A DNA stretch of 64,000 nucleotides, from the NCBI GenBank assembly GCA_944739405.2, contig OX123193.2, positions 24,045,516 through 24,109,515 on the forward strand, in the 5' to 3' direction. Both the position numbers and the translations under genes were made by a program. The notes beneath the pieces are model-generated. The model did no database searches. It saw nothing but the letters and a program-made list of their open reading frames with translations, and was not told the DNA's origin. The DNA comes from Euclidia mi. Its lineage: Eukaryota; Arthropoda; Insecta; Lepidoptera; Erebidae. Every line of letters begins with the position of its first letter. The first letter of the stretch is position 1. Shown here piece by piece: positions 10,191-23,300 of this stretch.

Positions 10191-11383
10191 GTCAATTTTC
10201 TTGCACCGGATGTCTTCTTAGTAATATTGTGAACAGGGTTGTACTCGCTATCACTCTCTTCCGCCGAGGAGTCGGAGTGCGACGTTGTCGTTGATGAGGT
10301 CTCTAATGCATCTGTTCGATTGTTGATCCTCTGTGTTTTACTGTTTTTATCGGCCTTGTTAGAACGTTGGGAGCGTTTAGGTTGTGTCGTCAAATATGCT
10401 CTACCTGATTTGATGCATATACTCTCGTAATGTCCTGTGGTTCCACATGCCGTACAACGGTGGTCTTTAGCTGAGCAGTTCTCGTAGTTATGTTTGTCCC
10501 GCTTTCCGCATCGTCGGCATTGATCTAGTCGCAACTTCCTGGCTGTTTCGTTAGTCGTTGTATCACTGCGTTTGCCTTGTCTCTTTTGGCGTATTCTGTT
10601 AACGTAGTCATTTTGTTTGTTATTCACGGCGCTGCTGTCGTTCTCTGCGATTTCGCGTGACTGGGCAACTGAAAATATTTCTGCGAATGTTATCTCTCTC
10701 GGTCTGCCCCCTTCTGTTACTTCGCGTAGCTCAGGCAATCTTTGCTTTAAATCTACCTCTAGTTGTGTATGGTTCAAGCCGGTTGCAAAACGATCACCAA
10801 GCTGTCTTTCAAGCATAGTCCCTTCGTAGCGACAGTCCCTCGAGAGTTCCTTTAGTCTATTAGCATAACGTTCCATAGTTTCGCCGCTTTCTCTCGTCGA
10901 GTTCCAAAAATCTATTAAGGCTTTGTATCGTGTTCTCTTTGTTCTACTCGTATATAAGTCCAATAGTTTCATCTTTATATCGTCGTATGTTGCTGTGTCA
11001 AAATCAGGAGTCAAAGCTACATTCAGCTCGTGGTATATTTCAGGTGTTATGCAGTTAATAAGTAGGTCTTTCTGAATACTAACAGTCTCTTTGCCCCAAA
11101 TTTGGCATTTTGCTTCAAACAGATCGATAAAGTTTTCAGCAGTGGTTGTTTCTGGGTTAAACTTGTCGCACTTGAAGTGTTTTAAAATGTTTTGTTTAGA
11201 TGTCGTGGGTGCTTCGTTACCATCGTTGTTCTTGGTGTTGTTGCCTGTTGAGGGGTTTCCCTGGTGTTGTTGCTGTTGAACGAGCTGCTGCAGTAGGACT
11301 GTTAGTGCCTTTTGTTGTTCTTGTTGCGCGGTAAGGAATGCCGCGAATTGTTCAGCGTTCATGGTGTTTACTGAACAACACAA
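10187..11383 (-). CDS. Gypsy-type Gag with two zinc knuckles
   Basis: 398 codons, intact. The second Met (MNAEQFAAFL, near 11360) is the likelier start. A Gln-rich stretch (QQLVQQQQHQ) leads into a capsid-type helical region with FDLFEAKCQIW-like spacing, then two cysteine motifs near residues 289-323 (CRRCGKRDKHNYENC and CTACGTTGHYESIC) that act in RNA binding, then a Ser/Thr-rich tail. It lies directly behind the primer-binding region. The open frame is surprising beside a broken pol and suggests a young deletion derivative. Confidence 0.75.
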   Translation of the reverse strand: MCCSVNTMNAEQFAAFLTAQQEQQKALTVLLQQLVQQQQHQGNPSTGNNTKNNDGNEAPTTSKQNILKHFKCDKFNPETTTAENFIDLFEAKCQIWGKETVSIQKDLLINCITPEIYHELNVALTPDFDTATYDDIKMKLLDLYTSRTKRTRYKALIDFWNSTRESGETMERYANRLKELSRDCRYEGTMLERQLGDRFATGLNHTQLEVDLKQRLPELREVTEGGRPREITFAEIFSVAQSREIAENDSSAVNNKQNDYVNRIRQKRQGKRSDTTTNETARKLRLDQCRRCGKRDKHNYENCSAKDHRCTACGTTGHYESICIKSGRAYLTTQPKRSQRSNKADKNSKTQRINNRTDALETSSTTTSHSDSSAEESDSEYNPVHNITKKTSGARKLT

Positions 11384-12004
11384 TTTGCCTCGTCGCCAAT
11401 AAAATAAAGGCTTTTTGCATACATTATGTTGTTTTATTTTATTTGTACCGAACGTAAGACAGAAGACAGAAAAGAATCAATGACGTTAGCTATGACAGTA
11501 AAGAATATAAAATTATTAAAAAGTATTTTTGATGCAACTAAAGAGTCTGTAACAATTGATATCATTATATATGTATAAGTATGTATTATATAGGTATGTA
11601 TTACCCCGCGTTTTCACCAAGGTATAATACATGTATTTAACAAGTTTTTGACAATGTTTTCTTTTCTCATATACATGTATAAAACATGTCGTATACAAAA
11701 CTATAGACATGTATAAAACTTGTTGTACCTTATACAAAACTTGTATGCAACTTGTTGTAGACATGTATAGAAAACTTGTATGTAACTTGTTGTAGACATG
11801 TATATAAAACTTGTATGAAACTTGTTGGTTGAAAACTTGTAGTTGTCTGCATGTTTATGATCTCATGTTTTGTCGTAGCTAAACTTGTAGAATTCGAGAC
11901 AAATTCAAGCAGTAGTTTTATTTTAAAAGAAAGAACCTGACTTCGTTTTTAATTTATTTACTTCCCTATTAAACTGGTTCTTGAGGTTTGTTATATTTTA
12001 TCAA

Positions 12005-12280
12005 CATCTTTAACACTGCCTCCGTGGTCCAGTCGATAGCGTATGTGACTGCTAAATAGAGAGGTTCGATTCCCGGGTCGGGCAAAAGTATTACCTACTG
12101 GGTTTTTCCGAATTCTCAGTGGCAGCACGGAGTCTGGTAACGGTACGGCAATAGGCGCCTCCCCCCCCCTTATTACGTGGCGACCTTAAAATTCATGGCG
12201 AAATGTGGGTGTAATAAGTATTACACCTCTGCCTACCCCTTCAGGGATACAGGCGTGAGTCTATAAATAAAAAATAAAAA
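12005..12280 (+). repeat. tRNA-derived SINE
   Basis: The A-box-like TCCGTGGTCCAGTCG and B-box GGTTCGATTCCCGGG give internal RNA polymerase III promoter spacing. The body has GGCAGCACGGAGTCTGGTAA and ACACCTCTGCCTACCCCTTC; the tail is GTCTATAAATAAAAAATAAA. Relatives are at 21050-21112, 43620-43850, 57340-57515 and 63325-63535. Confidence 0.75.
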
Positions 12281-12576
12281 ACATTAATGTACATTTGCGA
12301 AGCAATTGCTGCCAATGCGTCTTTTTTCTTCTGACGATCTTTATATATTTTATTTTTCACATTCCTCAGACATTCTTGTACATGCAAAAGCTCAATGAGT
12401 TCTAAAGTTTGTTTTTTTGACCACTCCATTCTTCTTCTTATTTCGTTTTCACGAAGTAAAAAGCGCGGTTCGTCCGGTATGTTGAAAACTATTTTTTTTT
12501 TTTTTAAATACAACTCCCTCATTAGGACTAAATCTTGTGTCGCGGGGGACTTTACAAACATACAACATACGGGCAC
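12241..12576 (-). pseudogene. Myb/MADF-like DNA-binding fragment
   Basis: The minus strand contains FNIPDEPRFLLRENEIRRR and EWSKKQTLELIELLHVQE, then NVKNKIYKDRQKKKDALAA. The Trp and the helical spacing of WSKKQTLELIELLH fit the first helix of a Myb/SANT or MADF domain as found in Harbinger-associated proteins. The ends run into SINE sequence, so only the middle (about 12300-12510) is meaningful. Fragment, not a gene. Confidence 0.4.
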
Positions 12577-12690
12577 AATTTATAGATCACACAAAGTTTT
12601 GTCTCGTGTGGGAATCGAACCCACAACGCTCAGCGCAATGTCAAGCGATGAGGCGGCCGCTTAAACCACTATACGTATATCTGTATAATC
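12530..12690 (-). repeat. tRNA-derived SINE (reverse)
   Basis: GGGAATCGAACCCACAACG is the complement of a B box, and TGGTTTAAGCGGCCGCCTC on the minus strand fits an A-box region. A different family from 12005-12280. Confidence 0.55.
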
Positions 12691-13229
12691 TATGCACTAT
12701 ACGCCAACCGTGCAGTAAAAAAAAAAACGTTATCCAACAAGCATGGATAAAGTTTAAAACTTGTCTAATACTTGTATAATACAGGAATTGCAATAAAATA
12801 AACAATACTTGTCCAGAACACGACTGTATTTTGTAGGTGAGAACGCTATCAATGTATAAGACATGTTTTAAACTGTAACAGACTTCAGTGTAAACGCAAA
12901 TGTGTTTTATACTTGTATAGATACTTGTTGGCTACACAGTGTGAACGAAAGAATGTTTGAGACATGTCCAATACATGTATAAAACAAATAATTATGTTGT
13001 CTACAAGTTTTGTATAAAACATGTATTGGACATGTTTCTTGGTGAAAACGAGGGGTTATATGTATTGTTTGTATGTATAATTATATATGTATTATATGTA
13101 TGGTTAGTATGTATATTATGTATTATTTGTATGTATAGGTAATAATATATACCAACACATGTATGTATATTCTATTTAAATAACTATTAGTGTCCATAGA
13201 TATATGATCACTACACCATCACACAGTCT

Positions 13230-13388
13230 GTCCATCCTAAGGTCTCCTGGAAGAGACCGCACTGCAAAGTGCGGTCTCGGATAAGGCCGCCTTTGTGCAT
13301 TTACTATTTTGTATACCTACATTTATGCTATTATACCTTATTTGTACCAACAGTATTTGCACAATAAAGATTTATCTATCTATCTATT
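13230..13388 (+). repeat. LINE 3' end with ATCT tail
   Basis: A stem GACCGCACTGCAAAGTGCGGTC is followed by GGATAAGGCCGCCTTTGTGC and a tail ending CAATAAAGATTTATCTATCT. The TAAGGCCGCC block and tetranucleotide tail are typical of insect non-LTR element 3' ends. Confidence 0.5.
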
Positions 13389-13689
13389 ATTGTTGGTAGG
13401 TACTACTAAGAAAATCGATTATAGTAATCATTCATAATCGCCCACCTCTACTTTCTACCTGTTAATTAAGATCGAGTAACAAATTGCTTAAAATTACTTT
13501 TGTTGTATGGGAGCCCCCCTTTATTATTATTTTTTTTATTTACTTTGAATTTTTAATTTTATTTATTTTGAAAGGTAATGTACAACTACATATTCTGTGA
13601 AAATATTAAGCGTCTACCTGTTACCGTTAGTAATTTTAGCAAAAAATACGAAAATGAAACACGTTTATTGTATTTAGTATTTGTTGTTA

Positions 13690-13835
13690 TAGCGGCAACC
13701 GAAATACATAATTTGTGAAAATTTCAGCTTTCTAGCTATCACGGTTTATGAGATACAACTTGGTGACAGACAGACAGCCAGCGGAGGCTTAGTAATAGGA
13801 TCCCGTTTTTTACCTTTTAGGTACGGAACCCTAAA
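13690..13835 (+). repeat. 3' end of dispersed repeat (ACGGAACCCTAAAA family)
   Basis: CAGCTTTCTAGCTATCACGG, GACAGACAGACAGCC and GGTACGGAACCCTAAAAAAA match the layout at 4980-5235. Confidence 0.5.
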
Positions 13836-13879
13836 AAAAGACGTTTCTTGTATTGGATCACATTTTATCCGTTTGTATA

Positions 13880-14340
13880 TGATATAATGTTATGTGTAGC
13901 TCAAAAATAAAACTTGAACTTTTATATCGTTTTTGAAGTATATACAAGTTTAAGCCATGTTTAAGATATAGGTACCTGATGATGCGAAAAGCACATGCTA
14001 AGTTTACCTACAAGGCATTAACACGAAGGAAATTTTGGAATATTCAATTTAGTGTAGATGTAGCTACATGTGACTTGTGAGGCATAAAGTCTGACTTCAA
14101 AATTTCAACAAAGTATATGATAATAAAACTTCTTTCGTGATCCGGTTGCAATAAAAAGCAAATTGATTTAAGAAACAAAGCACAAATAAGAATTTGACAA
14201 TTGTGATTATGTTTTCTTCTAAACTGTAACAACCCGTTTCCAATTGGAGCCCTAATAAAAACACAAAAATGATAAATTTCTCGTGAAGTCCCACCCAAAA
14301 AATCAAACAAACAATAATAAATACCTCAGAGAGACGTGTG
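13880..14340. other. Upstream region of gene 1
   Basis: AT-rich, no recognised repeat. It should hold the promoter of gene 1, but I see no TATA box or initiator that I could defend. Confidence 0.3.
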
Positions 14341-14353
14341 AGACTTATTCAGA

Positions 14354-17300
14354 ATGACTTCGAAAACTGACGTAAGTGCACTTTATAATTCCTTTACCTC
14401 TTAGGATTGACCAGAAGACAACTTTGCCTAACCATAATAATTACTGTACCCACAGTGCACTTTATAATATGCTAACCTTCACCTCTTAGGATTGACCAGA
14501 AGACAACTTTGCCTAACCATAATAATTACTGTACCCACATAATTAGATACTTAGTGCTCTCCTTTGAAAGGAGGAATTGGCCTACTATACCACGCTGGCC
14601 AAGCGGGTTGGTATAGGGTTTGTATCAAGTTTGCCTTCGTCTTAAACTGTAAATACATTGTATTATGCAAAACCTGCCGATGAAAAAGAGTGACCGTGAG
14701 TTTTATTGCCCGTTCTTTCTCATGGTTCGACGCCCTTGCTTTGCGAACGTGGCAGTAAATGTAGTCTTTAAGTAAAGTAAGTTATTTTATACATTTATTA
14801 TTTTAAAGTTCATAAGCGTCACATTGTGACCCAAATGAATAAAGGATTTTGACTTGACTAACAACAGCTGTCTTTATGTTGCTATACACCTACACCGTAG
14901 TATAGCTACGGCGTAGACAATGCTATGGTTCGTAGCACAGGTGTAGAATTTAGTAATCAAAACTTAAGAAAGACGAACGTATGGTTCTTCATAACTGTAA
15001 AATATGCTAAGTTGCAATTGTTTATTGTTACAAGCAAGTCGAACAAAGCTATTACATTTGATTTAGACAATATATCACTATGCTTATGTCACCATGAAAC
15101 TTCATATTAGTTATAGGATTGATCTTAATAAATTACATCTAAGTAACGAAAATTTGACCAGTTACGGATTAGCAGGCATTTAAATGCTCTTTAGAACTTT
15201 TTTAAATATATTAATGGACTTCTTAATTGATAGACAGAGGGCTTAATTGTTTAGTGGATAGATTGATTGATAGCTTCAGAAAGAGAACAGCTGCTACTTC
15301 ATTTTATTGGAATAACTAGCCATTTCCCGCGGTTTCATCCGCGTCCTGAGGGAACTACTTCGCGTACCCGAAAAACCCAAATATCTTACGGACCCCTATT
15401 TTTTTCTAAAATAAAATATAGCCTATGTTACTTACAGATAATGTAGCTTTCTAATGGTGAAAGAATTTTTAAAATCGGTCCAGTAGTTTTTGAGTTTATC
15501 CATTACAAACAAACAAACAAACAAAAATACAAATTTTACCTCTTTATAATATTAGTGTAGATTTAGATATAAGCTTCTTTTGTGCAATAATGTATTTTGT
15601 AACTATGTGAGAGAGAAACAATAAAGTTATGTTCACTCACTTCAATTCCTTTAATACAATTTGAATAAAACTGTACTTACCTATTATTTTCAAAATCTTG
15701 GGACAGCTTAAATACAGATGATCCTCGAATAAACAGCGCCTCTTCTACACCAATTGCGTGCAATCCTAGAGGCCTATATCCACCAGTGGACTAAGGCAGA
15801 CTGATGATGATGAATAAAAACATGAATTGTTTTAAATTGTCTTTTTTACGGGAAATAATTTACGTAGTGTCACAATCAGCTTAAATATTAGTAATTGATT
15901 GAATATTAACATATGTGGGTCATGTAAAAATTCTATAGTACCTATTATTCTATTACAATTTTAGGATCCCGAATATGATCCTATGTGTGATCCGGACAAC
16001 CCACGCAAGATCAAATATGAAGACATTCTTGCAGCGTCAAAGCGAATAGTGGGTCAGGTCGTACGGACGCCATGCGCGGTAATAACAACTCCTTGTTTCT
16101 CTCTTTGTTTATAGATTTTCTGTTTGTCTAAGGGCTCTTTTATATTATATCTACCTTTCGTCAACCGGGGTCGTTTGATGAATGTATGATCAGTGTATTT
16201 GACGCGGAAACTGCAGTAAGCATCGCACTGTCGCGGGGTAAACGTTATTCATAGGTACGTTATTGTGACGAGGCTTTGGGCAAAAGTACCTAGAATAGCT
16301 TTGATCCCAACGATCAGTCGACATACTCATACATCGGCTCATTAAACACAAAATTACGCAACAATATTTAAAATGGTGCCTACTGACTATAAGGTAGCAT
16401 GCCGACTGGAGAACGCGACAGCAATTTCTGCGCCCATTCGTCCTTTACTATTTACAGTGCCTACTGTTGCTTTTAGCACATAAGATATAGGTATCTGGTT
16501 AAAGATTAAGTCCAATAACAAAATCGTCTTCAACCGCAGCATAACAGAATGGTCTCATACTAGTGGTTAATGTATTCCTTCCCAAGCTTTGTTTTTTTTA
16601 AACTTTAATTATTAATATTTTTCCTGACAGAAAGCTCACATGTCGGAACGTCTTGGAATGGAACTCTATATAAAACAGGAATTCATGCAGTACACTGGAT
16701 GGTTAATATGCTTTTCCTAATTTCAGAATTAATAAACTAAAAAAGTTCAATTATTAACTTTCGAAATAATATCTAATATTATGAATTTAAGCTTCCGTGG
16801 TCTTTATGATTTGAATATTGCCTTTCGGGATATACAGGGTGTCACAAGACCCATTACCAGCCGAAGTCTACTCGTTGTGGACATCATGCCTAGTCATACT
16901 AACCAAAAATAATACCTGGGAAACGAATTATTTTTTAAGTTTTCACATTTTTTAAACCGCAATTAAAAGCGGGCGCGTGCAATGCTCGAAATACCTACTT
17001 ATCCATGAGGTTATAGGGCATCTAAAGAACATATTGGCGGGGTAAATGCATCGATTTTGTATCTAATTAGAAAAATTCCATACTAACTTTGAGCCTCAAT
17101 ATCTCCTGAACCAGTAATTTCCCAGGTATGGTGCCGAAGTAAAAAATGTTCGTAGTGATTGGTACAACATGGGATTTCAGTTTTCGTTAAGGGTCTTTTT
17201 ACATCCTGTATACCACGTTCCTACCTTTGTTTCGAGTATACGATATTGTTGTTGTTTATAAAAAGCAAATATGTTTGGATTAGACCACCCTTATGACTTA

Positions 17301-20300
17301 GAGGTTTGGAAAATTGATTACGACCGATTCTCAGACCTACCGAATACGAAATATCGTATACTAAAAACAAAGGTACGTGGTACACATCCCGAAAGACAAT
17401 ATTCAAATATCTAATAAGTTAATTATAATTTTCTTTATTCAGCTTATAAGACTTGACAATTATCAATAAAAAGAGATATAGGAGCTGTACAATAAAAATT
17501 GAACTGAGTAGGTGGTGGTTCCACATTAAGAAACATGTTGTGTCAAATTGGTACAGTAGTAGCGTAGTTTGCCGGTTTGGTAAATACTTTATAATAGCAA
17601 AACTGTTCAATTAGTTTTAAGGAGCGGGGCCTGCGAAATACTATACTTCAGCTGACGGATGAACAGAGGAAGACTGGCGTGGTCGCTGCCAGCACCGGCA
17701 ACCATGGGTGTGCCGTGAGCTACCACGCGACAGCCATGGGCGTACCCAGCATAGTGGTGATGCCCATACACGCGCCCATCACTAAAGTCACCAAGTGTGA
17801 GAGGCTTGGAGCTAAGCTCATAATGCACGGCGCCGACATGGCTATGGCTAAGACTTTCGCCTTGGCGTTATCGAAAGAGAAGAAAATGGTGTACATTAAT
17901 GGGTAAGACTTCATTACTTGGCTATTTAAAGAATAACGACCAGAATTCTCCCAACCATAAAACAAAACTGTAATGATAATTATCGTGGCAAAAGCCTTAG
18001 ATCATATACAGCAAGGCTGTACTACTCATATATCTCATGGTAGTAGAGCCTTGCTGATTTCAGCATGAATGGGCTGGCTTGACCGGGGAAGTACTACCCT
18101 CTCGCAGAAAATCGACGTAAAGTAACAGTACCTACCTACCTAAACTGTTGCGTTTTGTCCGGTGAGTGAGAGTGCCGGAGGCCCTATCCCCTATTCCTCC
18201 TCCCTCATCCCACTCCTCATCCTATCCCTTTTCCCAACCCCAAGAGGCGGCAACGCACTTGTGACTCCTGTGATGTTGCTTGTGTTCATGGGCGGCGGTA
18301 ATTGCTTACCATCAGGCGATCCGTCTCCTAGTTTGCCGCCTGTTGTTATAAAAAAAAACTCGTCTAGATAGTCTCGCGCTTTCATCGCAGTAAAAACAAC
18401 AGCCAAAGTTCAAAATGGTTGTATGTGTATTTACCTACACACACATGCATTTGAACCTACGATGGTTCGCGCAAGCGTACTATGTCAGCGGTGATACCAG
18501 CTTTTGATATTTTCCCTAAGATGGGGAAATTCAGTAAGTAAAAAGATACTTATTGAATTACAAGTATTTATAATTTGTTTTATTTTTTATTCATTTTTAA
18601 ACATTCGGACCTAGTGCAAATCTACTAATAGATAAGATATATGTATTTGAAATTAAAGAATATTAACATTGAAATTATGTTATGGTTATCTGTATATGTA
18701 TATAAAATCCTTGCGTTACTGACTGACTGGATAGACAAGCTACAGCCAAAACTATTAGGCAGAGGCAGCAGAATTTTGGCATGGTTGTTCCTTCGAGACC
18801 TTAGAGGTGCATTAAGAAGGGATTTTCCTAAATTCCCACGGGATTGGAAAAAATGTGCGGGCGTAGCTGCGGACACCCTCTAGTTTATGATAATAATATT
18901 ATGTCGGCGGGTAACCGGGCTTTGGCTGATATATAAACACTTTAGACACGATATGGGCGCACAACTAGGTTCCTGCGCAAATAAATACACACTACGCGCT
19001 ATGTGCGATACACTGATTCCTTTATTTTAACATAAAAATGTCACGAGCCACCTCTGTTATGAACGAGAAGTCAGTACTCTCAAATAAACTGATACTAGTC
19101 TAAACCGGCAGGCCAGATGGCAGTCTCTATGTGGAAAAGCTGATAATCTGTCCATATCTGGTTATAGTAGTAAGCGGACCCCGGGCTCCAAGGCGGGTAA
19201 ATCTTGGTTGTATTTAGGTACGTTAGGTACTAACTGGGTTAACGCTAGGTAGGACGATGATGATTAATATTGTTAGGTATGCAATAATTCCGACCTTGAT
19301 TCTCATATCAAAGATATAATATGATGAGATTATAAAATAAACAATATCTGCTACCATGCATTTTAAAAATGTCATTAGTCAAAAGTCAAAATCATTTATT
19401 CATCTAGGTCACAAAGTGTCGCTTATGAAATGTCGCGTCAATTTCGACATAAATTTCATATTTCGTATCCATAAACCTAAGGCGGTGGTCTGTAACAAAC
19501 GCCGTAGGTCGCGTCCGATGGCGTCCGGCGTCTGCTGACGCTTGACGCGGCTTCCAGCGTTGTTTGCGATGGTCACTCAGGATTTTAGTTACGATCGCAT
19601 GCGCTCAATGTGAATAGACGTGAGTGATTTAAATATGGATGAACAGACCATTTTAAGAATTCTTCTGGAAGAGGAGGTGGATGATGATATCGTTTTACAA
19701 ATTTTATTAAAACAGGAGAGAAGAAAAAGGCGTCACGACCTTTTCGTGAAGAGATAGATCGGGGGTTGTTTTAATACTATCTATGTTATCGCTGGCATAA
19801 AATAAAATTCTGTTGAATTTAACTGCTTCTATCAGTAATTAGTCTTGCTCCTTTTTAAATTTCACAATTTTTATGTCATAAACGCGACGTCCGTGACGCC
19901 AGAATGCCCCGAAATGACTGCGTAGGTGGCGTACGACCTATGGATGCGGCGCACGGCGCTCGTGCACCGCGTCGGGCGTTTGAGAGAGACCACTATAGTA
20001 CATTATCATAGTAAGCATTCCTAGGCCGCGTACAGCGTCACGTCGGACGCGACCTACGGCGTTTGTTACAGGCCACCGCCAAGAAACTCAAAATTAAAAC
20101 ATAATTTTAGAGAAAAATATAGAATCATCAAAAAATATTTATACAATAATTAGCTAACATGGGCAATTTTCAAATAAAAAACAAGCAACACTGACAACAA
20201 AGTGTCAAGTTGCGTCTTATTTAAATTTTTTTTTTTTAGTTTAGAGTTATTTGAAAATAATTTACTTAACGATAGAAGCAGTGGCGGATCTACGGGGGCG

Positions 20301-23300
20301 CCAAAATCATATGGCGAAAAATACTAACTAGTTGGGAGCGGGCGCCAATTTCAAGATTTGCCCCGGTTCGAAAAAATCGTAGATCCGTTACTGGATAGAA
20401 GGTATCTTTTTTAGTTGTTTTCAATCACCATTTTAAATTCCTATTTACGTTAATAACATAAATCGTCATATTTTTTATAGCAGCGATCACGTATTCACGC
20501 CACAACATCGATATACTAGTAAAACCGCGCCACAATGACAGATTCGCTACTGACAACGCAGCGCAGAACGAACTTATATGCTAACAATTCGCTAATATTT
20601 CCTTGAATATTTCTGATGTTCGAACTCTCTATCTAGACAAGTTCAAATCAATGGCAAAAGCTATAGTCCGTTCACAGTTATTTTACCTCTAGCTGTTAGA
20701 TTGGCCAACCTGGGCGTTGTGTTGCTATATTTGGTATATATATAATACTCCCATTTTAAATATACATTATTGCTAAAAATGTACTTACTTATTTTTTATT
20801 GCGTAAGCGATCGTATTAAATATTTGGAAGTAATGTTTGTAACAGAACCTCTTGATATTGGCATGGCTATATGCATGTACATTTATTTTCTTACGAAATA
20901 ACAAATTTCCTATGAAGATAAGTAGTTATAATAAAAATGTTGTCTATTTAATATACGAAGGTAAACGCATCATAATTACGCCAACGTGAGGATCTAATTA
21001 TCAAATACAAAAACTGCAAATTTAATTTTCATATTTATTTTGAATAAGAATGATGTGGGTGTAATTTTACACCTCTGCCTACCCCTGGAAACAGGCGTGA
21101 GTCTATAAGAATGATTCATGTGGACTGCCAATGTTATGATGATTCGTAACTGCTGTCATATTCTGTATCAGACTCAGAATTTAATTCTATTATGAACCTG
21201 GTCCATTTCAGCATCCGTAGACCCATCTGTTTCACTAAGCTTGTCTTCAATGTGGCGCTCATGTTTGCTTTGTTTTTGTCAGTCTTCTGCAGTGATAGAT
21301 TGAAAAGCTTCTTCAGCTAAATTCAGTGTTGGTTGCCTCTTGTCCTAAAGTTTTGCTGGTGACTCGCCTTTTAATGAGACTCCACATAACTTCAATTGCG
21401 TTTAGCTCGCAGTGGTATGGCGGTAATCTAACCACTTTGCGGCCATGAGCTTCAAGCGTTTGAATTTTTGAAGCATTTCCACTAATATTGGGTAAAATGT
21501 TATGCACGGGTAACCCTATTTTACATTCCTGTCATCACAGAGTACAATTCCAACATAAATAAAATAAACACCGACATCTGTCAGAGGTAAAATAACTGTG
21601 AACGGACAGTAGTTTTCAATAGAATTGATCGTCAGGAATTAATCTTTTTCTTCATCTGTCCTTACACTGTGTCGCCGTAAATTATATACTTAGGTTAACC
21701 AAACTTCCATGAAGCAATCAGTCGACTGGTGAAAACCGCCCGTTCAGTAGTTTGAACTTATCACGAACAGACAAACGCGACAGGAGACGGTGTTTCATGA
21801 TCATCATCATCAGCCCTGTATTTATACTGTCCCACTGCTGGGCACGGGCCTCTTCTCACTATGAGATAGGTAAGGCCATAGTCCACCACGTTGGCCAAAA
21901 GCGGGTTGGCAGACTTCACATGACTTTTAAGAACATTATGGAAAATTCTCAGACATGCAGGTTTCCTCACGATGTTTTCCTTCACTGTTTAGCAAGCGAT
22001 AACTAACAAAAACTGTTTTATGATACGTAGTGATATTAATCTGATTATAATTTCAGTTTCGACCACCCGAACGTGATAGAAGGGCAGGGGACCGCAGGCA
22101 TAGAGATACTAGAGCAAGTGCCGAACGTGGACGCGGTCGTGATACCTTGTGGCGGCGGGAGTCTGCTGTGCGGCTGCGCGGTCGCCATCAAACATCTCAA
22201 ACCGGATACCGAAGTATATGTACGTTGAACATTTCAGCTTTAACATTACATAAACGATTCGGTGCCTCCTATATGTACCGAAACATTAGGATATGGAACT
22301 CATTAACTGCCCACGTGTTAAGGACCATAAAGGACAAGAAATCATAGGAAGAGGTGACTCTTCCTATGATTCCGGATCCATTAAGGCGCCATCGAGCTAA
22401 ATTGCTTAAAACGGTAGTCACGGTTATAGTGATTTAAACAAAACTTTTGCATTAAGCCCCAAGAGAGTAATCCCGATTGCCTCCAAGACTGTCGCTTTGC
22501 ATCCTGGAGTTCGCTTACCAGTCTTACCAGATTTGACAGAATATTAGCTTTTCTACCCAAAGAGATAGCGATATTTCATGGCTTAAACTAGCGACAATTT
22601 ATTCAAAGGTTCTGACTTCTGCCTACCACTAATCACTGTTAAAGATTTTCATGACAGTCGGGACAGATGGTTTAACGTGCTCTCCGAGTTACGGGGCAAG
22701 CGATAATGAACATTCATTACGCACATAACTAGTTTAACATTCAAAATTGGACTTTGCTTTCAAAATTAATATTACTGCTGAACAGAAAGCTCGGTTGTTC
22801 GACCTATGTACTTTACCTGAGCTTACAAAAGAGAGCATTAACGTTGTTAAAGTAACCTAGAGGATAGAAGAAAGAAAGATCGTGGTTATTGTAGGTCGCG
22901 TCGGTAGGAATGTTTGAAGGCGCAATTTGAAGAAGGCCTATATTCGGCCAGGAAGAAGAAAAAGATGTAATATCGTGCCCATTTACTTAGTGGATTACCC
23001 GTGGTGTATACAAAATGTGTAGATATCGAAAAAGGAAGAAAATATAAAAAGATACTGGTGGACCAACTAAATCTCTATCGAACGAAGATCATTCACAAAA
23101 AATTTAAGACAAGGATACGTTTAAAAATCAACAAAAATAACAAACAGGAAATCATCTTATGTGCAGTCTTTCATACACCCTTTGCGGGACATGGGCCTTT
23201 CCTAATTTGCGCCACAATACCATTGTCCGTAAATAGGAGAATTTGGCCTACTATGCCACGCTGATTGGACGGGTTGGCATAACATTTAATGTCGAGTTGT

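Larger units (their letters stand above)
9130..11554 (-). mobile_element. Ty3/gypsy-type LTR retrotransposon, internally deleted
   Basis: Minus-strand element. About 95 bp beginning TGTTACAGACTC occurs at both ends (9130-9224 and 11460-11554) with one mismatch, giving recent-looking LTR ends. A purine tract (AGGCCGGGAGGAA) lies just inside the left LTR at 9225-9237, and ATTGGCGACGAGG near 11385-11400 has the position of a primer-binding site. Between them are gag, a protease fused to the end of integrase, and an integrase tail. Reverse transcriptase, RNase H and the integrase core are missing. Confidence 0.8.
11560..13105. mobile_element. Inverted-repeat element carrying SINEs and a MADF fragment
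   Basis: CGTTTTCACCAAG near 11607 is matched by the complement CTTGGTGAAAACG near 13038, and both sides are full of alternating ACATGTATAAAAC / ACTTGTATAC words in mirror arrangement (11590-11850 and 12760-13030). The middle holds two SINEs and a DNA-binding-protein fragment. Probably a decayed DNA transposon, perhaps Harbinger-related from its cargo. Ends not sharply defined. Confidence 0.45.
20664..21609 (-). mobile_element. Tc1/mariner-type element with TA target duplication
   Basis: Inverted ends GTCCGTTCACAGTTATTTTA (from 20666) and its complement (to about 21607), flanked by TA on both sides (20662-20663, 21610-21611). A transposase fragment is on the minus strand, and a SINE tail is nested at 21050-21112. 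Confidence 0.75.

Noticed and set aside
12590..12675. tRNA gene on the minus strand
   Set aside because: B-box-like sequence is present but no cloverleaf or anticodon stem could be built; it is a SINE head.
17607..17965. Minus-strand ORFs over gene 1 exon 4
   Set aside because: Shadows of the coding exon, which has the conserved dehydratase motifs on the plus strand.
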